A DNA stretch of 64,000 nt. It comes from Bugulina stolonifera. Taxonomy: Eukaryota > Bryozoa > Gymnolaemata > Cheilostomatida > Bugulidae. A program made the position numbers and the translations under genes. Numbering within the stretch: the stretch's first letter is position 1; the number at the start of each line of letters is the position of its first letter. The notes under the pieces are model-generated. The model was not told the DNA's origin. It saw only the letters and a list, made by a program, of their open reading frames with translations, and did no database searches. The DNA lies in NCBI GenBank assembly GCA_935421135.1, contig OW285191.1, forward strand, positions 1,364,001 through 1,428,000, read 5' to 3'. Shown here one piece after another: positions 12,547 through 22,951 of the stretch.

Positions 12547-12626
12547 GTGTTCTCCCAGGCATATCTCTGAGCTGCACTGATGAGGTGTTAAACACCGAAA
12601 CAGTACACTGTATGCAGATTGAGTAT
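12547..12626 (+). ncRNA. Hammerhead ribozyme, type I, copy 2
   Basis: Identical base for base to the copy 249 bp upstream over 80 bp, with the same core and stems. Cleavage is predicted between 12612 and 12613. Perfect identity implies recent insertion, gene conversion or selection on the fold. Confidence 0.88.
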
Positions 12627-12975
12627 ACACATGTATCTGTAAAACTGTTTGCAGACTCTTCAGGATTTGTCTCCCCTAAACAAACACTAGCAGGAAAGCA
12701 CCATTGACTCCATCATGAGAATCCATGACGGACTGCAGTACTTGCTAATACGACTAGTAAGAGCATATATTGACAGAGTCATACGGATATAGTATATACA
12801 CGTAATACACACTTGTACCTGCATGCATGTAGTATAATAGTCTGTTAATAAATAAGAGTAAAATTATTAAAATATGAGTGTTGTCTACTAAACTCAATGA
12901 TCTCTATATATTAGTAGGCAAGCAGTTATGGCATATTAGTTAACATTATGTCTAATATCCATAAGAGCTCAAGGT

Positions 12976-15900
12976 TTAGTTGTGTTTCCTTTCACTGAAC
13001 ACACATTTGAATTCTCCAGGCATGCGAATAAGCCCGTAGACATCACTGGTAGCTTCAGTGGCCAACTTGACATCAAATCTCTGCAGAACTTTAGTGAGGA
13101 AGAGAAACAACTCCCATTGGCTGAGATTCTTGCCTAGACACACTCTTGTACCTTCAAACACAAATACATGTAATAACATTACACAATGTTACATTACACG
13201 ATGTTAGGATACTCTAATGTCAGTACACGTACTATATACAATAGATAGCATCTACAAAATGATTTGGAGTTGTCTTGTCGATGAATTATTAAACTGCTGC
13301 CGTGCAAAGGAAAACGATTCCAAGATTACGGCTAACCATGTACCATTACGATATACATGCATTATAATTTCATAAACAACAAACCGTGCCAGTAAAAGCT
13401 TGTAAACATGCTCTACTTTCCGCATAAAATGCATGTAAAGTGAGTAATAGTAGGTAGAAGTTATCCCCACCTGCTGAATATGGTAGAAATTTCTCTGGTT
13501 TTTGAAATTCACCATCTTCCAGGAATCTGTCTGGTTTAAAGGTTAGCGGATCAGGATAAGTTTCTGTATCATAATGAACAGAGGCAAGGTTGGGCAGCAC
13601 CACTGCACCCTTTGGGATGATGTAACCTGAGAGTGGAGAAATGAGGCTATAGTTTGAAGTTATTGGAAATTCTACATTGTAAAATAAGGTACTGCTCCAC
13701 TAACATCAAGAGCGAGAATACACTACATGTATATGCTACCCGCATATCATACATGTAGTCAGGTCTCTCTATACGACCTCTCACCTCTATACCCGACTTC
13801 TCACCTCTATACACAACCTCTCACTTCTATACACGACCTCTCACTTCTATACACGACCTCTCACCTCTATACACGACCTCTCACCTCTATACACGACCTC
13901 TCACCTCTATACACGACCTCTCACCTCTATACACGACCTCTCACCTCTATACACGACCTCTCACTTCTATACACGACCTCTCACTTCTATACACGACCTC
14001 TCACCACTATACACGACCTCTCACCTCTATACACGACCTCTCACCTCTATACACGACCTTTCACCTCTATACACGACCTCTCACTTCTATATACGACCGC
14101 TCACCTCTATACACGACCTCTCACCTCTATACACGACCTCTCACTTCTATACACGACCTCTCACCTCTATACACGACCTCTCACCTCTATACACGACCTC
14201 TCACCTCTATACACGACCTCTCACCTCTATACACGACCTCTCACCTCTATACACGACCTCTCACCTCTATACACGACCTCTCCCTTCTATACACGACCTC
14301 TCACATCTATACACGACCTCTCACCTCTATACACGACCTCTCACCTCTATACACGACCTCTCACCTCTATACACAACCTCTCACCTCTATACACGACCTC
14401 TCACCTCTATACACGACCTCTCACTTCTATACACAACCTCTCACCTCTATACACGACCTCTCACCTCTATACACGACCTCTCACCTCTATACACATCCTC
14501 TCACTTCTATACACGACCTCTCACCTCTATACCCGACTTCTCACCTCTATACACGACCTTTCACTTCTATACACGACCTCTCACTTCTGTACACGACCTC
14601 TCACCTCTATACACGACCTCTCACCTCTATACACGACCTCTCACCTCTATACACGACCTCTCACTTCTATACACGACCTCTCACCTCTATACACGACCTC
14701 TCACCTCTATACACGACCTCTCACCTCTATACACGACCTCTCACTTCTATACACGACCTCTCACTTCTATACACGACCTCTCACCTCTATACACGACCTC
14801 TCACCTCTATACACGACCTCTCACCTCTATACACGACCTCTCACCTCTATACACGACCTCTCACCTCTATACACGACCTCTCACCTCTATACACAATCTC
14901 TCACCTCTATACACAACCTCTCACCTCTATACACAACCTCTCACCTCTATACACGACCTCTCACATCTATACACGACTTCTCACCTTTAAATTCGACCTC
15001 CTCAGACGTGGAATGTGGAAGGTTGATGCTCACTAAATTTACAAATCTCTGAATCTCAGTAATAGCCGAGTTGGTGAATGCCATTTCTTGTTGATGTTCA
15101 AGGGAGGGTGTAGAACTGCCCATCACTTCATCAACATCTCTCTATGAAGTAAGACCACAGCCTAAATTAAGTCTAGCCACATGAATGATCATTTGTTCAA
15201 TGGTAGTTTAAGGAAATGACAAACCCAAACTGTTGTGGATGAGTCATTGAGTGAGCATTATGCAGCACCCAGTACCAGTAAATACATGTAGAGTTCCTGT
15301 GTTAACCCATGGAAGGCGAAGTCATCATTACCAAACATGGATAGACAACATTTACACTAAGTATGCTTACCTATATCCTAGCCTGAGTATCTACATGTAC
15401 CTACCTATATCCTAGCCTGAGTATCTACCTACCTGTATCTTAGCCTGAGTATCTGGGTGTTGGCACAGGAGAAGAATAGCCCATCTGAGGGTGGTAGCTG
15501 TCGCCTCCACCCCCATAGCAATAAGGTCAGTTACCACTGCTAGAAGTTGCTCATCTAAAGTGCAATAAAAACGCAAGATTATAATCATATTGGAGTTGTT
15601 CTCACACGGTGTAATGATGAGACTACTCCAAGTAAGGTAAAAATCTGTAGATCTGCTCCACCAACCAATCAGGGTGAGTGAACTGTAGGACATGTAGCAG
15701 TGTGTATATTGATGATAATAATAACACATATTGTTGTACAGTGAAACATGATAACACATCCTGTGGGGTGGCTAAGTGACCCACTCTAGGCATGGGTTGG
15801 ACCAACCTGTCCACCAAGTGGGGTAGTTGCTATAAACTACAGTGAAACTTGCTTATTTTAAATTGGTTTGAATTAGGCCGGAATTTGAATTGTAAGATCA

Positions 15901-18900
15901 CTTTACTTAATTGAAGTCATTATATAGTGCTCAGCTGGGGCCAAGGCCAATAGTTTGAACTAACCAAGTTTTTGAATGATCAGAGGCTGAATTAAGCAAG
16001 TTTCACTGTACATGTAGTTAAACTTGAACTGTGTATCCATAAAACACTCACAGACACCCCAAGTACAAGTAGTTGTTACACCCACCTGTGCAACTTGGCT
16101 CACTGCCTGATTTCATCACAGCTAAGTAATGGTCAATGAAATCTGCAGGGGCAGCAGACGGACTCTCCTCCATCTTGAGTTTGTGAGATTTAATAACTCC
16201 CTCTAGAACGCTCATAGCAGTGACTGCATTGTTCCTGAGTACGTGGTAATTAGTCGGGTCTCCTGGAACGTGTCTAAATAAGGCAGAGAAGGGTGACAAT
16301 CATGCTTGCATTGTGAGCAGATCCCACACATTGAGGAACCAAAGCTACATAGCAAGGAGTTTATTTCTAAACAGTCAGGGACTCGGTTCCACATCTGTGA
16401 AAATACCCGTCACTGATTGGGGTTGGAACTGGAGGTCTCTAGAACACCTAGCACAGTGGTCAGAATACATTACCACTACACCAGCTAAGCAATTTATTAA
16501 TTCAAATAGAAAATTGTGAATAATCATTTACTGCCAGTCTATCAATATAAGACAACAGATCTTTCAGCTTTAGAAAGGAAGTTAATATTATGTTATATGT
16601 ATGTAATACTGCAGAGAGCCCCAAGTGAACAAACAAGTAGTTAATTAGTACTATTATGAGGGTAACATCAGCTATATTACATTATATATATGGTTGACCC
16701 AGACAGTGTATACACTTATACTACATGTATTATATACAATTATAAAAGCATATTACATGTTGTAGATATAAGCAATTATTATATTGTTCGCTTGCTTATA
16801 ATTATAGATGTATTTACATTACATGCATACATGTATTGCAGACACATTTGATTACTACATAGTAAAGTATATAATATATGCGCGCAACGTAGAATACTGA
16901 ATAAATGTGTTTTGGAGTTAGTAAGTTATTAGTAAGTTCTTTACCACCTTTATCGCATGGTTTAATTCAGTCAATTTTTATCGGCAGGTAACTCTGCGCA
17001 GGTAATGGAGTTTGGGGTAATCAATATGACTATCTAGTATGCATCAACTATAATATTGTTGTTGTACTCTGATGAGAAGAGATAAACTACAGTGTAGATG
17101 TAGATTACACTTGTAGTGTGTCATAACTCAGTGTAGATGTACTGTAGATTACACTTGTAGTGTATTATAACTCAGTGTAGATGTACTGTAGATTACACTT
17201 GTAGTGTATCACAACTCAGTGGCTATTGAACTTATGTATGACAAAACAGTTCACTCAATACAAAATTGCAAATTACTGGAGAAGGCAATCCCTGACTTGG
17301 GGTCAAATAATAGGTATGACGTGTTATAAGACCTTGTGACCAATTTGGAGTTATCAAACATGTTTTGGTATAGTGTAGCTTTTAGAATAAGAACAACCCA
17401 AAGCCTGTTAAGGCTCGGGTTCACGAGACGCCGATAGCTTCGACGGAGCAACTTCGTTGTTCGTTGGCATGGCTCTATTGATTTGTGTTCTGCACTTTTG
17501 TATAGTCAACTGTTTATTATGCTACGGTCAGTAACCAGTAGCTAGATAAAACAGTTGACGATTTGAGGTCACATGACAGGCCACATGTTACCTGAGGAAA
17601 GTGAAGTAGTTGTTGACATTCTGTGCTCCGGCATCAATGAATATCTCCATGACTATCTTTGAGATGGCCACCATGAGCTCATCTGTTGGGGTGAAAGTCG
17701 TGCCAATAACTGGCTCACTGTTTACATTAGATACTGCAGTGTCTAGGTAGATCTGTGGGCTGATCGGTTTTCCTTCTGTGTGAGATACAAGAGAGCACAA
17801 CTCTAATAGTGTGTTACAGTGTACATTGTATATGGTAAGCCAAGGAATAGATACGACAGCTAAGTTGTGGTTCTATAGGAAGCACATGTAGATATGACTA
17901 TGCTACCACTTCAATACATTTATACGTAAGTACATGTAAAACTAGTAATTAATATTTCTATGAAAAGACATGCCTACTACTATGGTGTGAGCCAGACTAC
18001 AGTGTGCACCAGGCTACAGTGTGAGCCAGGCTACAGTGTGAACCAGACTACAGTGTGAACCAGGCTACAGTGTGAGCCAGGCCTACTGCTAAACAGGTAT
18101 GTAGATCACTGCATATAGAGTCTGACCTTGTGTACTTAGCCATTTAACCAGATCATCACCCACTTCCTGTATCCTCGTCTCTGCGGCCTCCATCTTGTCC
18201 CAACTCACGTCAGTTAGAATTCTTCTTACTATTGACTTCTGGGAAGTGTATCTCTTACCCTCACTGCTGAATATACCTGGAAACAGACAAACGGATTACC
18301 AAATAGACACAGACAGACTACCGAATAGACACACAGACAGACTACCGAATAGACACACAGACAGACTACCGAATAGATACACAGACAGACTACCGAATAG
18401 ACACACAGACAGACTACCGAATAGATACACAGACAGACTACCAAATAGATATCTATTATTATAGGAAGGTGACTGCTACAGCCTACCATGTTTCCGTGTG
18501 ATGCTAGTCCAGGTAATGTTTGGTCGGTCACTAAATTTCTTGCCCTGAGTGACCAAAGCCTCTCTCACATTCTCGTATCCGTTGATAACGATCACCTCTA
18601 CTCCAGCCACCTTCAGACAGAAGATATCTCCGTATTTCTTCTGCAGCTCAGCAAAGGTCACGTGTAAAGGTCGTCCAAGTATTCCCAAAGCATTTCCTGT
18701 GATACACACCAAATAGTCTCATGGTCATATGGAGTTGTTGGCCCTTACTAGTTATAGGAAGTGCTTGGTTACATTTTATGGATAGGGTACACAACTCCTA
18801 GAACACAGGAAGGGGTGAGGTAGAGTTGCTACTAATTAACTATCCAACTCATTAGTACATGTAGATGAGTGGCTAGGCTAGTGTAGGTGTTGATTGTACT

Positions 18901-21237
18901 TGAGAGATCTGCACTGCTCTCTTACCAGACTGGATGTAATAACCCTAGTTCACATACCCAGCACACCTTCCCATCTTGCAGAACCTGCAGAACCTAGGCT
19001 AGCATTACCTTATTTATCTGTATTGTATAGCGAACTAGACTGAGCTCCTCTGTATCAATTAACCAGACAGTGAGGGCTAGAATGTGCATGTTATCAGATG
19101 CATAACTTAACATGCCTAAACTAAGTGACACTAATAGACACTAGTTAGCAGGTGATAGCAAGTAATCAACCAGCAGAGAGTGGCATGTAGAAGGTCACAT
19201 GCTACTAGTACTTTGACTGATAAGAAAATAAAATTATCCAACAGTGCATATTCTATAACCTACTAGCTTACTAGCTACCCTATGTTCATGTACATCGTAT
19301 ATATGCATATATAATACATGTACATTGCACCTACAAGACCATGACTTCTATAACTACCACAGTCATAGACCTTCTAGTCTAGCCTACAGTGAAATAGTAG
19401 TAGATGCATATTTAGAATACCAGCATTATTGCTAGCATACCTGGAGGTCAGGTAATATGTATGATTCATGGGCCTATTTAAGGAAAGTATTATTCCTGTG
19501 TTAGGCGATTAGGTGCCGTAGAGGCCCCAGGTTCAAACCCCAGTCAGGGACTGGTAATTTCATGGATTTGAAACAAGACTCTGATTGCTCAAAAATAATT
19601 TCCTTGCTAAAAATACATCATAAGTATTATTCCACACTCAACTCTCTATCTTATCTCAGGTTCTACAGTCAATCAAATGACTCACCCACTTGCTTGGAGG
19701 AATTGGGGCTTAGGCTAGTCATTCATCTATGTACTGTACAATGGTAATAATATCCATGGCCCCAAACACAATTCTTTAACATGGCTGCCCAGTAGCAGAG
19801 CTAGTCGAGGGGCCACCACGGCTCCTAGAACTGGACATTATTATAGTTCAATATGGTACAGAGGGAAAACCTTCTTCGGGACGAAAACCTCCAGGTCGTT
19901 GATGGGACTCGAACCCACGTCCTCGCAGATAACTTGCGTCATTGCTGCAAGACCAGAGCAACTAGCGCTAGACCACTCGGCCACCAACACCTATTTTTGG
20001 TAAAGGAACATTTTGAAAAAGACAGTTCAAAACAGGACAGTTCGAAACTGTGTAGATTACATTTAGAAGAACACAACTCACAGATAATTAACTTTAGTCA
20101 ATCAATTTAATTAATTAAATAAAAAAATTAAAGATAAAAATTAGTTGAAATCTGGCGGTTGGGGTTTGGGGTTGGGGGTTTCGAACTGTCCAGTATTGAA
20201 CTGTCCGTTTTCGAAATGTCCTGGTTCGAACTGTCTTTTTTGAACCGTCGCAAACTCATGCACGATATATGATAATATTGCATATAGACCAGCACACACT
20301 GTATGTAGACTAGTACTTACCTATAGCACACCCTGCATGTAGACTAGTACTTACCTATAGCACACACTGTATGTAAACTTACCTAGTACTTACCTACAAA
20401 AGGTAGAGGCGTAGGACCAGGGGGTTTTCCCCTCCTCTCATATCTTGTGTATAAGTAGTAGACTATGGTTGCAGCAGCTGTGGTAGCAGCGTAAATGTAT
20501 GTATCCCATGGTGCGCTACCTAGTGACTACAACATATAGTATACATATCCCATGGTGCACTACCTAGCGATTGTAACATCATTCATATATAAAAAGACGA
20601 AACAGTCCGCGGTTTGCCATCCTCCAATCAGATTTGGGGTCGAAAATTAGGACAATTTATATATTTCACAATGCTGCCAGTCAGGATCTCGGCTCCGGGT
20701 GGTGCCAGGACCCTGGGTCCCCAGGCATCGCTACCGGGCGTGATCATAGCCTTAGGCCCTCAACCATGGGCGGGGTGGGTACCCAACCCACCCATCCCAC
20801 CCGACACATTGGTGTTGGAACTCAGGCTGTTGACTTCTTGATGCAAGGGAGCGCAACTCCTCATGGAACCATTGTGACACGCCTGCGCCACCAGAGGTCA
20901 TGCACATGCATGACTACAGTACACACGAGCAAAGTGCGCAGGTGAGACTTGCGTTGCTGACCAAGCGCGAAGTGCTTGTATAGCGTACATATCCCATGGT
21001 GCACTACCTAATGGTTTCAATAGTAGGAAGACTTATCCCAGGCTTTCCAAAAATTAACAGCAACATTTTCACAGTATTATAAATGTGGTATTACTATTAC
21101 AAAGTAGCCATGCTGTCAATGCATGCTACTTTGTGATGACAATATGTACAATGTATGTGCATACATCATACATGTAAAATATATCATGTAAACTGTAGGC
21201 TATATGTAGTGGAACTTACTTTAGCTAAAGACTCCAT
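12976..21237 (-). CDS. Cytochrome P450, CYP2-like microsomal monooxygenase
   Basis: Haem-thiolate monooxygenase that would use NADPH-P450 reductase electrons at the ER membrane; substrate unknown. Ten exons: 21237-21220, 20526-20394, 18696-18487, 18276-18127, 17775-17592, 16273-16086, 15554-15433, 15141-14985, 13626-13471, 13151-12976; all junctions are in phase, giving 497 aa, the usual size. Visible: a hydrophobic anchor (about residues 14-32), basic stop-transfer, hinge PPGPTPLPF, I-helix MGVEAT (308-313), K-helix EIQR (364-367), PDRF region, and haem loop YSAGTRVCLG with Cys444. Oddities: the C-helix WxxxR reads YTSQK, the first I-helix position is Met, and the haem-loop Phe is Tyr. The start rests on an 18-nt first exon (MESLAK) spliced in phase with a clean GTAAGT donor. 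Several introns carry repeats that copy the splice sites. An intact gene; substitutions do not by themselves show loss of activity. Confidence 0.93.
13764..14984 (-). repeat. 20-bp minisatellite of 5' splice-site-like units in P450 intron 8
   Basis: About 60 tandem copies of an exactly 20-bp unit with substitutions only; the register never shifts over 1.2 kb. In the sense of the P450 gene the unit reads GTGAGAGGTCGTGTATAGAG, so each junction is AG followed by GTGAGA, a strong donor match. The first unit starts at the genuine exon 8 donor (14984). The 441-codon plus-strand ORF over this array is a by-product of the repeat. Confidence 0.95.
15365..15440 (-). repeat. Triplicated exon end plus donor, P450 exon 7
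   Basis: The last roughly 24 bases of exon 7 and its donor occur three times in tandem. The real donor ends the exon at 15433; extra copies would end it at 15405 and 15371 and keep a GT with GTAGGT or GTAAGC. Use of the first extra donor adds 28 nt and reads into a stop codon. Confidence 0.8.
15840..16008. mobile_element. Short Tc1/mariner- or pogo-like MITE
   Basis: A 169-bp element with inverted ends beginning CAGTGAAACTTGCTTA, flanked on both sides by TA, the target of Tc1/mariner-type transposases. The interior has no ORF. It sits in P450 intron 6. The CAGTGAAAC start is common among pogo/Tigger-type elements. Confidence 0.8.
16312..16500 (-). mobile_element. tRNA-derived SINE, family 2, copy 1
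   Basis: On the minus strand the head has an A-box-like TAGCTGGTGTAGTGG (about 16480-16494) and a B-box-like AGTTCCAACCCC (about 16417-16428), as in a tRNA promoter. A tail of about 100 bp follows that is homologous to 19525-19625. It lies in P450 intron 5. Confidence 0.65.
17087..17215. repeat. 38-bp tandem repeat, three copies
   Basis: Three near-identical units containing AGTGTAGATGTACTGTAG and TTACACTTGTAGTGT lie in P450 intron 5. No function is apparent. Confidence 0.7.
17990..18085. repeat. 17-19-bp tandem repeat
   Basis: About five imperfect copies of GAACCAGACTACAGTGT-type units in P450 intron 4, about 45 bp from the exon 4 donor. Confidence 0.7.
18295..18450. repeat. 22-bp minisatellite filling P450 intron 3
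   Basis: About seven copies of a 22-bp unit (GACTACCGAATAGACACACA plus GA) occupy most of the 210-bp intron. They end about 20 bp from the exon 4 acceptor, and in the sense strand they are pyrimidine- and GT-rich. Confidence 0.85.
19500..19625 (+). mobile_element. tRNA-derived SINE, family 2, copy 2 (partial)
   Basis: Contains a B-box-like AGGTTCAAACCCC and then a tail that aligns, with about 25-30 percent change by eye, to the minus strand of 16330-16430. The A-box end is degraded. It lies in P450 intron 2. Confidence 0.55.
19745..19990 (-). mobile_element. tRNA-derived SINE, family 1, copy 1
   Basis: On the minus strand a tRNA(Leu/Ser)-like head (19894-19990) has an A box TGGCCGAGTGG and a B box GGTTCGAGTCC, but its acceptor stem no longer pairs well. 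It is followed by a 150-bp body ending in a (TAA)-rich tail. The body recurs without the head at 62597-62750. It is not a working tRNA gene. Confidence 0.75.
20001..20252 (+). mobile_element. TIR MITE, GACAGTTC family, copy A
   Basis: Inverted ends built from GTAAAG, ACATTTTGAAAAAGACAGTTC and repeated TTCGAA motifs enclose an AT-rich core with TTTAGAAGAACACAACTC. Three more copies lie at 21846-22038, 22686-22951 and 32805-32997. No coding capacity. Confidence 0.75.
20299..20400 (-). repeat. Tandem copies of the P450 exon 2 donor
   Basis: In the sense strand TAG followed by GTAAGTACTAG occurs three times: at the real donor (20394) and twice further into the intron, about 50 and 90 bp downstream. 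All have a perfect GTAAGT. The segments between also match each other. Confidence 0.8.
20592..20985 (+). mobile_element. Interspersed repeat, family with GCGAGCAAAGCGAG-like tail, copy 1
   Basis: Diverged over about 390 bp from 26965-27495. Shared blocks include AAAGACGAAAC, TACAATGCTGC, GTCRGGATCTCGG, CCCAACCCRCC-type sequence and a tail ending AGTGCTTGTA. It is GC-richer than its surroundings. It splits P450 intron 1 and is bordered on both sides by copies of a 23-bp sequence from the start of exon 2. Confidence 0.65.
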
Positions 21238-21845
21238 ATTATCAGTGCTGTGGTTCGGTAGAGTGTGTGTATGTTACAGTGTACAAGTAAAGAGAGATTT
21301 GCCTGTCTAGAGACCAACCAGCACACTGGATGTATTAGCCAATCGTCATACTGTTATATACATTATTGTACACATACATGTAGAATGTGCAGCTGATGTC
21401 GTCTACACGCAATCAATCAATGGTAATACAATATTATATTGTGGCATATGTATTTGCAATTACTATACTTTATATAAGCCTTATTATTACCCCTGATAAA
21501 GAAATGATAACAAAATACTATTGCATAGGTAATCATTATACATTAGTGGCTGTAGCAACAGTACCAGTACCACTGGCAGCTAGTGGCACTAACTGATAGC
21601 TAGCATATGTAGTTCGACAACCTACATTATTCAAACCACCAGGTCAAACTATCAGTATCAGGAAAGTGATTTCTGGAGAGTTTTAGTATAGACTAGCATT
21701 TGGCAGTCCTAATACATGTTGGTTGGTAACCTGCAGTCAAGTATGTGGCGAGGGAACCCAGGGGCCCCCTAGTTTTCGATGGCCGCTGGGAATAAGGCTA
21801 GCTCCAAAATGTGATAGTAGACGGAGAGTACCATCGTGATTGGAT

Positions 21846-22038
21846 AGTAAAGTAACATTTTGAAAAAGACAGTTCGAAACAAAGAGTTCAAAACTGTGTA
21901 AATAAAATTTAGAAGAATACAACCCACAGATAATTAATTTTAATTAATTAGAAAAATGAAATATTGAAAATAAAAATTAGTTGAAATCTGGGGGTTGGGG
22001 TTTCTAACTGTCCTGCCTTTTTTCGAACAGTCGCAAAT
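21846..22038 (+). mobile_element. TIR MITE, GACAGTTC family, copy B
   Basis: Same ends and core as 20001-20252, in the same orientation; slightly shortened on the right side. Confidence 0.7.
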
Positions 22039-22685
22039 TCTAATTCGATATTTTACATTATCAGTGTTTTCAAACATTGATAAACCACTTGAATGATTGT
22101 GTGATTGCGTTTCTGAGAATGCTCAAACTTACACCAGAAATATTGTATTTAGTAGACCAGACTCTTTATGCTCTTTCTAATAACATGCAGGCCTACAAGT
22201 ATTAGTATAATTAGTAGTTGGGTAAATGGCCTCTTTATTTCCATCTTATTACAAAGCATAGAATGTAGAATGTATATTGTGAGTATACATTTATTGTTTT
22301 ACACTTGTTTACTTCTATTTCAATGGCAGGTGGCCTATTTTTTACCCATATATATTATCATATGCTTGACAGGTCACTATGTGAAGGGAGGTACATGATG
22401 GTAACTATTATTACACTTGATCCTAGTGCCTTATGTTATTCTGCCCAATGCAGATGTACCCGTTGTACTAGATTAGGATGTGGTAACATTGCTACGTGAC
22501 TGGTTGCAACAGTGTAGTGATCTAGGCCCCCTAAGGTATTTATAGTTATAGCCTACATAATTACAATGTACATGTACAGCAAGCTGTAAACATGTACGCT
22601 ATCATCTCCCACTGGTGTATATCATCTCCCACTGGTGTATATATTATATTATATTGCATTATAAATATGGAGGAATATACATTAA

Positions 22686-22951
22686 TTTGCGAATGTTCGA
22701 AAATGTCAGTTCAAAACAGGACGTTCCGAAAGCGGTCATTTATAAAACAACCATTTAGTAACGCAACTAATTTTTATTTCTAATATTACATTTTTTGCTT
22801 TTGCTACTACATAACTATTAACTTGCAGAACACTAAACAAATTAATTATCTGCGAGTTGTGTTCTTCTAAATGAAATCTACAAAGTTTCAAAATGGTTGT
22901 TTTCCAAACGTCCGGTCTCGAACTGACATTATCGAAATGTCCCTTTACGTA
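22686..22951 (-). mobile_element. TIR MITE, GACAGTTC family, copy C
   Basis: Inverse orientation copy; the core motif GAGTTGTGTTCTTCTAAATG is the complement of copy A. Ends are more diverged. Confidence 0.65.

Larger units (their letters stand above)
12298..12626 (+). mobile_element. Retrozyme-like tandem hammerhead element
   Basis: Two identical 80-bp blocks (12298-12377 and 12547-12626) lie exactly 249 bp apart, each a full hammerhead ribozyme. Transcription across both followed by self-cleavage would free a 249-nt unit (12364-12612). The spacer is strongly self-complementary: a 10-bp hairpin with a GCAA loop at 12385-12408; CCTGGGAGA (12421-12429) against TCTCCCAGG before the second ribozyme; CACTGAAC (12432-12439) against GTTCAGTG (12488-12495). 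Animal retrozymes are known as small tandem, non-autonomous retroelements with type I hammerheads and circular RNAs; the match in layout is close. It lies about 350 bp beyond the P450 stop codon, on the opposite strand. There is no ORF. Target duplications are not evident. Confidence 0.8.

Noticed and set aside
13727..15052. 441-codon plus-strand ORF of SIHDLSPLYTT repeats
   Set aside because: It is the antisense of a 20-bp minisatellite within a P450 intron; the frame is open only because the unit lacks stops.
19894..19990. tRNA(Leu/Ser) gene on the minus strand
   Set aside because: A and B boxes are present but the acceptor stem does not pair and a SINE body follows; treated as a SINE head.
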